Positions 21,007-33,000 of a stretch of 64,000 nt of DNA are shown here, piece by piece (the first letter of the stretch is position 1; each line of letters starts with the position of its first letter). The stretch is taken from the NCBI GenBank assembly GCA_023053575.1, contig JAKZAP010000022.1, positions 14,550,518 to 14,614,517 of the forward strand. Direction: 5' to 3'. Position numbers and translations under genes: made by a program. The notes under the pieces are model-generated. The model searched no databases, was not told where the DNA came from, and was given only the letters and a program-made list of their open reading frames with translations. The stretch comes from Branchinecta lynchi. Lineage: Eukaryota > Arthropoda > Branchiopoda > Anostraca > Branchinectidae.

Positions 21007-24000
21007 CTAAAAACAATACGAATGAAATGGTTTGGGTATCTCTGACCCTTACGGGTATAATAATAATAATATAATATACATTTGCAAATTGAATGGCAGG
21101 CCGTTAAGCCTCTACCAAATTCTTAATTTGCATTTATTCTAAATTTGCACAAGGAGAAAATGTCACTTGAATAATACTCATCAACTTCCTTCTTGAATGT
21201 CAGTAGGTTTGTGGAGATCGGGTATTATACCCTAGGTACCACCGTTCTTGCAATCCGTATACCCCTTCATACGAGACGATCGTAGCGATTATAATTTAAA
21301 GTTTAACTGAAAAGCCGACTCATTACTGTATCATTTGACTGAACACACTGGATTATTTGGATTGGGTTAAGGGATTTTTTTTATTTTTGTGCTCCATTAG
21401 TGAAGTTTAGAATTCTCTACGGCCGTCGCCACAACGCAAAGTTCTACTCTGACGCGGAAAATCTGAATCTCAACACAAACGTGGCTTTGGTGAACGTGAA
21501 GTTGGTGAACACTGTGGCTCAAACATATATGTCACTTTTGCCTGTCTCCAAATCGATTTCATTTTCTTCACTGGAACACAAACTACCATTTTAATTTTAA
21601 TTTTCGAAAACTGTTTTCGTCAAGCATACAACGCAGGTGTAGGCGCATAGAAGTACTACAGATCAGACAGAGAAAGACCACTATATGAAAATCGACAAGT
21701 AGTGAACAGCGGAACAACAAAGTAACGCATTTTCATCGAACCTTGAAGCGTATTTTAGGGTATAAGTGATGGGTAACTTAACTACACTGTAAAAAGTTTC
21801 TCGTATAAAGATTAAAGTTAACTGCAGTATTTGCTACTCGGATTGGTCTTATCTCGATTTGGTATTAATCTTATCTGCGTAGAGATAAGAATAATCTGAG
21901 TAGGAGATTCTGCAGTTAACTTTAATCTTTATACGGAGAATTTTTCGTACAGTGTATGGTCCTATCTCATCACTTTTCGGAGGCTACCGAGGATTGAGGC
22001 ATTTTCGCCGACAAAATAAATATATATATATACATAAAATATAATATATATATAAATATATAGTAATTGTCGACTTTGGGACTTTGGGACTGAACTATCA
22101 GACTTTGGGACTGAACTATCAGCATTTGGTTATTGAAGAGCTGGGCGCACAAAGGTGACAAGTCGCTTTTTGCTAGTTTCGAGCTAATCGGGTTTAAAGT
22201 TTGGATACTCATTATATCAAAAGCTAGTTATCACCTTTGTCGACTCATCTTTAGAAGGGAGTGATCTGGTGAAATATGAAATCTGGAATCGGACAGTCAG
22301 AAAGAGTGCACAAATTTGTGCTAGATGGTCCTCTTAACTCAATTTGTCAAAAAAAAAGGCGTTATCACTTTTATGCGGTCAGCTCTTCAATTATTCTGCA
22401 CCTGTAAACTATTCGAAAAATTTCTCCCACCCTTTCTTCATTGTTTGATGGTAGTCTCGAAGAAAAGTTTATTCGGAATTTGAAATCTTTAAAGGACCCC
22501 TCTTGCTTGTTCTGCCTTTTATAATGTACTTAGCTCCCATATGGAATTATAAGCTTCTAAAATCCCCACCTTTCTCCACTGTTTCGTTTCGTAACTACAA
22601 ATTTTTAGCGCTTTTTCGGCCTTGCCGAGTTTTCCCGTCACTTTTTGCCGGAATCTTGAACGTCCGCTGACAACTCTTTCATACATAAGGATGTGATAAT
22701 CTTCTGTTTGTGACTTCTTTTACTTGCTTAGTTTTCGCACTTTTTAACCAAGGCATGTTAAGTTTTCAAATGTTTTGCGCCCAGCCGCCGCGTCGGAGAG
22801 CAGGAAGGCTGGTTATAGTCGACAAGCGCTAACAAGAGAATCGCTAGTTTCAAGTGGAAAGTAATGGTATTTTCGAAAACGTTTATTCTGATCCCTTTCA
22901 TAGGGAAAAGATCATTTCTAGTAAGAGTTGTGCTTTAAGGTTTTAAACTTTTACCACAAAAACCGACCAATAGGATGCGACTCCGTTTTAACGGTAAAGT
23001 TTGACGCCTTCAAGGTCTCCTTTCTGATCGAACTTTGGTCCAAAACTGTGACAGAATAACCAAAGAGAGCGTCATAATAATGTTTCCAACAAATCACAGG
23101 CTCACAATAGTCAACAAACGCTAATAATTCAGTCCATAAGTAGGAAATTCTACACCTCTGGAAGTCAAATTCTTCGACCGTCTTTTCTCCGTTTCCGTCG
23201 GGTAGGCTGCAAATGCTGCAATTTTTCTATACCACTTAGTACAGGTCGGAACTTGAGATGGGCGAATCCAAATCTGGATTCGGATTCGAATCCACGATTC
23301 GTATCTTTGGCCGGATTCGAATCTTGTGCTTGTCAGAGTTGTCAGGCTGGATTCCGATTCGAATCCACGATTCGTGTCTTTGGCCGGATTCGAATCTTGT
23401 GCTTGTCTGAGTTGTCAGGCTGGATTCGGATTCGAATCCACGATTCGTGTCTTTGGCCGGATTCGAATCTTGTGCTTGTCAGAGTTGTCAGGCTGGATTC
23501 GGATTCGAATCCACGATTCGTGTCTTTGGCCGGATTAGAATCTTGTGCTTGTCAGAGTTGTCAGGCTGGATTCGGATTCGAATCCACGATTCGTGTCTTT
23601 GGCCGGATTCGAATCTTGTGCTTGTCTGAGTTGTCAGGCTGGATTCGGATTCGAATCCACGATTCGTGTCTTTGGCCGGATTAGAATCTTGTGCTTGTTA
23701 GAGTTGTCAGGCTGGATTCGGATTCGAATCCACGATTCGTGTCTTTGGCCGGATTCGAATCTTGTGCTTGTCAGAGTTGTCAGGCTGGATTCGGATTCCA
23801 ATCCACGATTCGTGTCTTTGGCCGGATTCGAATCTTGTGCTTGTCAGAGTTGTCAGGCTGGATTCGGATTCGAATCCACGATTCGTGTCTTTGGCCGGAT
23901 TAGAATCTTGTGCTTGTCAGAGTTGTCAGGCTGGATTCGGATTCGAATCCACGATTCGTGTCTTTGGCCGGATTCGAATCTTGTGCTTGTCAGTGTTGTC

Positions 24001-27000
24001 AGGCTGGATTCGGGTTCGAATCCACGATTCGTGTCTTTGGCCGGATTAGAATCTTGTGCTTGTCAGAGTTGTCAGGCTGGATTCGGATTCGAATCCACGA
24101 TTCGTGTCTTTGGCCGGATTCGAATCTTGTGCTTGTCAGAGTTGTCAGGCTGGATTCGGATTCGAATCCACGATTCGTATCTTTGGCCGGATTCGAATCT
24201 TGTGCTTGTCAGAGTTGTCAGGCTGGATTCCGATTCGAATCCACGATTCGTGTCTTTGGCCGGATTCGAATCTTGTGCTTGTCTGAGTTGTCAGGCTGGA
24301 TTCGGATTCGAATCCACGATTCGTGTCTTTGGCCGGATTCGAATCTTGTGCTTGTCAGAGTTGTCAGGCTGGATTCCGATTCGAATCCACGATTCGTGTC
24401 TTTGGCCGGATTCGAATCTTGTGCTTGTCTGAGTTGTCAGGCTGGATTCGGATTCGAATCCACGATTCGTGTCTTTGGCCGGATTCGAATCTTGTGCTTG
24501 TCAGAGTTGTCAGGCTGGATTCGGATTCGAATCCACGATTCGTGTCTTTGGCCGGATTCGAATCTTGTGCTTGTCAGAGTTGTCAGGCTGGATTCGGATT
24601 CGAATCCACGATTCGTGTCTTTGGCCGGATTCGAATCTTGTGCTTATCAGAGTTGTCAGGCTGGATTCGGATTCGGACTAGGATTCCAAACCCTCAATCT
24701 TACGAATCCGCTCAAATTTCTAGTCTACATCTTTCCTGCAGTTTCCGTTTTTCCAATTTTTACACAGTGGGCTTAGATAGTCCAACTTTTTGGTCTCCCC
24801 CACCAACCATCTACACTACACAGTTATCTCTCACGGTAGCTGATTCCTTAGATATCAATCCTTTATATCGCCTCTGATTTTTAAACCATAACCTATGTAC
24901 ATGATTTGATTTTTGTTAAGGTCGGAATCTGATTCGTACCTCGCCCTGAATTCGGATTCTCATGATTCGATTCTAGAATCTCTGGTTGGAACGTGTGGGC
25001 ACGGTGTGGTAGCTATTTCTAATAGCTGGTAAGTAGTTGGATTGGAATACACTATATGGAATTGTCAGCTTGTTGTTACTCCAGGATCTACTTGTGGTAG
25101 AACGCAGGGGCTTCACGACTGGGGGGGGGGAGGGAGGGGACGCCCCCCAAAGCTGTCGGCCAGTCGGTGAAAATTACCGAGTCGGCGCGAAGCGCCGCGA
25201 TTTTTCGTAAAAACTGTTGATTTTTTGCATGAAAACAGTCGTTTTCCCTGAAAACTAGTCGATTTTCCGTCAAAATAGTCGTTTTTCCTGAAAATCAGTC
25301 GAATTTTTCAAAAATGTCATTTTATATTGTTGAAAACAGTCGTTTTTTCTGCAGAAACAGTCGGTAAAAACTAACAGCCAGGCGGTAAGTGCCTCGCCCC
25401 CCCCCCCCCCAAACATTTTGGCTAGTAACGCCTCTGGTAGAACGGCGTGGTAAGACGTTAAAACACCGGTAAAAGTGTGTGATGTTTAGTTATTAAAGTT
25501 GATCATTATTACTTTTTCATTATTAATTATTAGACACAAATTATATATTACTGTAGGATTGATTTAAAGTATTTACCGTATGCTTATATAATACTGCTTG
25601 AGCCCAAGCTGACTTAGAAACATATATAATGTCTAAAAACGGGAAGTCAGCTACGTTGTTTGTCAGCGATGTTTCGGCCCTTCTTGGCAACGGTCGTCCT
25701 CAGGCTGTTGCTGGACACGAAGAAATGAACCTGCACAGCCTGACAAGGACTCTTGCGAGTAGGGGCGTCACGTATGCCCCCCCCCCCCCTCCTATGTGGT
25801 CGGTAAAAAAGAAACGAGTCGGCGCATCATGTGCTTTGTCTTTTTCTTTTAAGCCATCACACCCCACTAGTTCTCATGTAGTGCAGTAGGTAAATAAATG
25901 CAATGATTCACTCAGAGCGTGTTCCGCCCTACTTATCGTAGTTACTACGCATGACATCACGAATTCTGGCTTTTTGCCGTCAAGTCTGGAACGATTTTTC
26001 CATTTTTCCAGCAGGATATCATGCCACGGGCGAACCCGACCAATTGCGTTACAGAGATGCGTAGTTACTACGCTCCCGAGCATGGTAAGCAGATAGTAAC
26101 TATTAGTTACTATTTCGAGAAGGTTGGAACGGTCGGCGTAGTAACTTTTTGTGAGGATGGAACGGAAATAGTAACTAATAGTAAATATTTTTAGAAGGGT
26201 GGAACACGCTCTCATTGTAAGAAAAGAAGAGCCTTACCACTGACTATCAAGAACTTAGCTCAGCTTAACCTTGGTGATTTGAGTTTCATCACACTTGTAC
26301 AGTAGAGGTATGCTTATGTGAACGTCTGCTAACAGTAAACGGTCACCGACGAAAAAATAAAACCCAAACCAGGCATTTTTTACCATGAATACTTGTAATA
26401 ACCACTCACGCTTTTGTCACTTTTTGAATATTTTGCTAATTCACGGCTGAAAGTGACTCAACTGACACCTGAGCCTCGTTTTTGTTGCCATAGTGCTGCC
26501 GCATCGCTGCTGCAGCACTTCTTTGCTTTTGCACAATATGCGTTTTTGGATTCACTTTCTTCTAGGTTGAAGCGGCAGCGCTGCAGCACCTTACAGGGAA
26601 GCACGGACTTGGTCGGTAAGCAAGTCCGTGATTCTCGAGAAGCGCTGCCGTCTTCCTCGGAAGCACTGCAGTGCAATAACGGATGTAGAATCAGTCCGGA
26701 ATCGGCCGAGAAGTGGACCTGCAGCATGCAACAAAAACGAGGCTCTGGTTTAATTTTTGTAATTTGAACAGTTTGCCACGAGGAACGCACCTTCAACGTA
26801 GAAGATGGCGGTCCCAGCCTCCAGATGCCTTCAAAAGAAGAACCTTTTCAGAATCAAAGAAAGTTGACTGAATTTGTACTTCAAGTTTGTGCCAGGATAA
26901 CCCTGAAATAGTTGTCTGTTAGCTGATATCAAGTTTATTATTTTTCTTTTCCATTTTACTTTTTTATACGAAAGTAACAAAGCCAAGGTAGAGGATCAGT

Positions 27001-30000
27001 TAAAAAGTGTTCAAATAAGCATACCTCTACTGTACCACTCCCTTGTCAGTAGGGGTGTCACGTATGACGTGGGAGGGACGTGCCCCACGCCCCCCTTGAT
27101 GTTGTCGGCCATGTCGGTAAAAATGAGACCAAGTTTACCCCTGGCTATCAAGAACTTAGATCGGCTTAACCTTGGTGATTTGAGCATCGCCACATTTGTA
27201 CCAATCCCTTGTCAGTAGGGGTGTCATGTATGAAGTGGGAGGGACGTGCCTCCCCCCCCCCCTAAGTTGTCGGTCATATCGGTAAAAAAGAAACGAGGCT
27301 TACCCTTGACTATCGAGAACTTCGCTCAGCTTAACCTTGGTGATTTGAGCATCGTCACACTTATACCACTCCCTCGCATGAAGCCGGACATAGGCCGTAT
27401 AATGGCCCGAGTCAAGTGAGCCAACATGGTTTACCACCGCGAACAGTGAATACCTGAAACCGACAGAAGTTAAACTTACAGGTTCTTACAGCTGTAGTTG
27501 TTTTCATGGTTTGTAGAGGGGAATTCACAACACTGACGGAAGTACGGTGACATTCAAAGAATACCTAGTTTATATTCAATTAATCCATAAATCGGATACG
27601 TCAGCTAAGATGCTTTTGCAGCTGATATTTGCAGGTTTGTTCCTTCTCCGACGTTGACCCTGAAGATTGACAGCCTGACGAGGACCCTTGCCAAGAAGGC
27701 CCGATATATTGCTGTCAAAGCATCGTAGCTGACTATCCGTTTTATGCATTAACTGAATATATGTTTCAAAGTCAGCTTGGGCTCAAGGAATATTTAAATA
27801 CCTAGTTTCTTCCACGTTTTACTCTTGACATTTTTCGGAGACCTTTTCTGCCAACATAGGCCTCAGTTAATTTCGTTCTGGACAGTTCATCATTTTGGGT
27901 TCTAGTTGGGAATTCTAGAATAAGTTTTCAAAACAAGAATAGTTGCGTTTTTGCAGATACCACGGTAAAGTCGTTTTTGCAGTTATCGTGGTATCTGATA
28001 TCACGGTCAAAAGCCGTTTTTGCAGTTATCGTGGTATGAATGAATGAATTTTATTGACCCACTGCACTACAATGAGGACTAGTGGAGTATAATAAAAGAA
28101 ACTGGAAAAGGAAAAAAAACACAAAACACAAAGTACATGAACAACAACACTTAAAAGACGGTAACTAATCATACTCGATCATTCCTGGCCGTACAGACGG
28201 GTGATCCAGGGGTGGTTGCAAGAACGAAGGATTCGAGCACGGAGATCTTCCACCGCGGTAACAGGTTCATTAACTTTAAATCTGTTGATTAAATAGGTGT
28301 TCCGCGTCCATAGTGGCAATTTTAGCAAAAATTTAAGGTAACGAAAGAATAGTGAACGAATATGTTTGATTTCAAAACGGGTAAAAATTTTCCAGAAGGG
28401 GGTGAGGTATCTGACCAGTTAAAGTGGTATCTCATATTCAGATATCACGGTTCGACCGTGGTAACTGATCGTGGTATCTGAAAAAGTCATCCACTTTCAT
28501 CAGTTTTTGTTGAATTGATGGGAGAGAAGTTTGGCACTTAAGCATTGTCCTAATAGGTGTAATAAGGTGTATTACCGCGTATAAGACTTATTACAGATTC
28601 CTCTTTTCCTCGGAGCGCGCTGTAATAAGGAGAATAGACTAGCGTTCTATTCTGGCTTATGCAGGGCCAATCAGATCGCTTGGTTGGTTCGCCAGCGGGC
28701 CGAGGAGAGGCGCAGCGTCGTCAGGGTTGCCAAGGAAAGCACAACAGTTCTACTTTGTTGGAAGCTAAAGAAACAACTTTTCTTAACAAAAACACGTTTT
28801 TGTTCTATTACGACGGCTTTTCGTCAGTTCGAGGACCAATGCTGTCCATCCGTTATTTTAATAGCTTTTTTACAGTATAATTTGCGTTATATTGTACTCG
28901 TGTACTTCAAGTAGTACCAAGAACCTTTTCGGATATTTTTAGAGCTCGAAAAATTGTATTACCTTGGCAACACCGGAAGCCGCATTGATAAGAACCTCTT
29001 GGGTTGTATTTGAACAGGCGTGTGTGTTAAGACGTAGACATCGCGTATAGCGCTATTCACCTTATTACACCAATTAGGACAATGCTTTAGTGACATGGAG
29101 GTACATGAGTATAGGGGTACAACAATTGCGGAAGAATAAACTGGTCAGCTAAATTCCAAAGTTCGTGGATAACAAATCAACGAAATAACTTGTTTATGTC
29201 GGGTTATCTAGCCTATATAGGTAAATATATGATGGGTGTCCGGACTATCATATCTCAGCCGTATTTGGATAAAGAGCAGAGCAAAATAACACTAGGGAGT
29301 AGCGGCAAGAGCTATGCCTTCCACGCTTCGTAAACGGACCACAGTCGTAGCGCCGCCCACTACACTTGCAGCATTTAAAGCGAGACACAGCTGTGGGTTT
29401 TGACATTTCTCGTAAACCAAAGGTGCGGTCTGCCCACACCACAGAAACAATGGAGGCTGCTTCATTTTTTGCAATGTTCAGGATATGAAGTTATCTGAGC
29501 GAGCGCTGATGAACGACTGAATGAGTTTCAGTAGGGACGTTCTCTATCGCTAGTGGGGCTAGTATCGCTGCTACTCGACTGTGTGTCAATTTTGTCAAGT
29601 CTTGGCGTCACGACTGGGGTGCGCCGCGATTTTTCGTCGAAACAGTTGATTTTTTTCATGAAAACAGTCAGCTTTTCTGAAAATTGGTCGATTTTTCGTC
29701 AAAATAGTCGGTTCAGTGGATTTTTCTAAAAATCAGTCAATTTTTTCAAAAATGTCAATTTTGTTGTTGAAAACGGTCCTTTTTTCTGCAGAAAAGGTCG
29801 GTAACAATTACCAGCCAGTCGGTAAATGCCCCCAAACATTTTGGCTAGTAACGGCTCTGTTGGCGCTATCCCCTAGTGTCACCAAGATACCATGGTATCT
29901 GTTACCACGTAACTAGAATGGTATAACTCACTGTGAATGCGCCTTAAGAGCCTCTGAAGAAAGAGCAGGAACTAAGGTCAAGAAACCAACAGTTTTTCGT

Positions 30001-33000
30001 CAAAATAGTCGGTTTTCTGAAAATCAGTGGATTTTTCTAAAAATCAGTCAATTTTTTCAAAAACGTGATTTTCGTTGTTGAAAACAGTCCTTTTTTCTGC
30101 AGAAAAAGTCGGTAAAAATTACCAGCCAGTCGGTAAATGCCCCCAAACATTTTGGCTAGTAACGGCTCTGTTGGCCGTATTCCCTAGTGTTATTTTACTC
30201 TGGTTAAGAGTATATTTATAAGTAGTGAACCTAAGAGCGTGTTCCATCCTACTTACCGTGGTTACTACGCATGACGTCACAAATTCTGGCTTTTTGCCGT
30301 CAAGGCTGGAACGATTTTTCTATTTTCCAGCAGGATCTCACGCCAGGGGCGAATCCGACCAATCACGTTACAGAGATGCGTAGTTACTACGCTTACTACG
30401 CTCCCGAGCATGGTAAGCAAATAGTAACTATTAGTTACTATTCCGACAAGGTTGGAACGGTCAACGTACTAACTTTTCGTGAGGATGGAAGGGAAATAGT
30501 AACTAGTAGTTACTATTTGTGGAAGGGTGGAACACGCTCTAAGTTAACCCCAGGACCTTTGACTTCCTAGGCCAGTTCCCTACCCCTGAGCTACAGAGGG
30601 GGTTGTGACCGTAGCTCGCAAACCACTACAACAGTCCATAGAAGCCGGCCATAGAAACAGTGAAGAATCTAAGCAGTTCACATCCCCATGTCATAAAAAA
30701 AATATAATAAAAAAAATAATAATAAAAAATAAATGGGATAAAAAAAAAACTTCTCGTTCATTTTTTCACGGTACAACTTACAAGTCCTTTGTTAGCGTTC
30801 CACCTATAGAATAGATAACCGCATCCGTGCGTTTAAAGAGTATGTTGGATGCCAAGGATATTTCTCTTACGACTCTTTTGAGATTTATATTTCGATACAA
30901 AGTTTCTATTTTTACCATTTTAAATATTATCTTTCGCGAAAAGGTAACATGTAGAAGGGTCATAGCAGATATATTCTCATAATGTTTAAAACAAGGAAAG
31001 TAAACAAACTTCTTACATTAGTTGCGTTTTTGCAGATACCATGGTATCTGATACCACGGTCCGACTGTAGTAACTGATCGTAGTATCTGAAAAAGTCATC
31101 TCACTTCCATCAGTTTTTGTCAAATTGGTGGGAAAGAAGTTCGGCACTTAGTGATGTGACTGAATATCAGTTTTTCTTTTGGGATGACCTCGAAAAGCGC
31201 AATTTTGGCAATTGTCCTTTTGTAGAGCAACTGTATATCAGCTACCACGGTAACTGCGAAAACGACTAATCGCAGATCCAGATACCGTGGTAACAGATAC
31301 CATGGTATCTGCAAAAACGCAACTAGAATGGTATAACTCACTGTGAATGTGCCTTAAGAGCCTCTGAAGAAAGAGCAGGAACTAAGGTCAAGAAACCAAA
31401 CATGTATCCGGTAAGTATGAAAGGTAGCTCAAGTACTTACAAGTGGTCCTTATTTCCACTATTTCTTTGATTCCTGAAATTGCCATTATTATTCAAGTTT
31501 CGTTGATGAGATAGAAACGGCGTCATGTCCAGTGTTTCGGGGAATGAAATGAATGTGGAAATCTTCTTGTGAAAACGGTTGAAGTGCTCGAATCGCTAAA
31601 ACGAATACGTAATTTAAAACCACAGAGCCCAAGAGAACGCATATAGACCACGTAAGAATTTTTCATTCTTTCTTTCTTTCATCGTTTTTGGGATCCTAAA
31701 ACGTAAGTGTAGGGATACCTATGACTTCGCAAAAGTTGTCCGTCTGTCAGCACAATAACTCTCGAAGGAAATGAGATATTTTGAAGAAACATGGTGTGAG
31801 GATTTTTTGGATCAACGGAAAGGTCGAGTTCGTAGATGGGCCCCATAGCTGTATATTTAAGGAAGGGGGAGGGATTTCAAAGTGAGGGCGACAAATACAT
31901 CTTTTAAAAACTAATCAGATAGTCGATTTAGGGGTAAGGAGACACGATGAATCCGAATATGGAAATTATTTTCTCGCCGGACAGGTAGTTCACCCTGAAT
32001 CCAGCCAAAACCGAAAAATGTGTTAAAATAAAAAGGTTTATATGAATTTCATTGGGTGTCCGATTTAAGGGGAAGAAGACATGCTGAATCCGTGTCTGAC
32101 AATCATTTTCTACCCCGACATATAATTCGCCATGAATTCCGGATGAAATCGGAAAATTTCATCTGAAGTTGATTAGAATTAGAGATTCGACATAGGGGTA
32201 AGGAGATACGCTAAATACATTTTTGAACTTCTATTTTCTAAACCAGAGCCTATCAGAAGAAAAACCCGTGGAAACGGGACTCCCACAAGGATCGAGACTG
32301 AGCCCTATTCTTTTCACACTTTACATATGTGAACTGGAAATATCAGGGCAACAGGCAAGAAGAGGAGAATTCGCAGACGACCTACTGATCTGGGAAAGAG
32401 GGAAGAGCATGAGTGAACTGCAAAGAAGCATCCAAAAATCAATTAATGAGGTCCTAGGCAGTCTACCACAAATCCCTGATTTTTGGATACCCTATGACAA
32501 ACGCTGGGTATATCTAGCATTTAGCATAGTCTATGCCTAACGCTGGATACCCTATGCCAAACGCTGGATACCTGTTCGTAACCTAACCCTGACCTACCTC
32601 AATAGAAAGGAGTTCTGATTGGTTGGTTTTTTAGCTTCACTCAAATGATCAATATTTTACTGCGTTACCGTATCCAGCACCTGGCATAGTGTATCCAGCG
32701 TTAGGCATAGGGTATGCCAAACGCTAGACATATCCCGCGTTTGACATAGGGTATCCAAAAATCAGGGGTTTGTGGTTGACTGGTCCTAGGATTCTCCCAG
32801 GCGCTTTCCCTTCCAATGTCAGCTGGGAAATGCAAAGCGATCATCTTCCATAGAAAACGACTTCCTCCACGTCAATCGCTGAAAATTGGTGAAGATACAA
32901 TCCCCTACGTTGAAGACGCCAACCTCCTGGGAGTAACGCTAGACAAGAAGCTACTGTGGCACAAACACAAGACAAGGAGTTCGCCCGGAATCGGCGGAAA

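Noticed and set aside
23276..24664. CRISPR-like direct repeat array
   Set aside because: The units are contiguous with no unique spacers, and the window is metazoan.
23253..24877. Overlapping open frames up to 295 codons with [20 protein letters not shown] repeats
   Set aside because: They are translations of the 73-bp minisatellite in all three frames. The unit is not a multiple of three, so the reading cycles through the frames; coding is not supported.
26414..26796. 117- and 112-codon frames on opposite strands
   Set aside because: Both span the MITE 26472-26744, and their similar ends reflect its inverted repeats.
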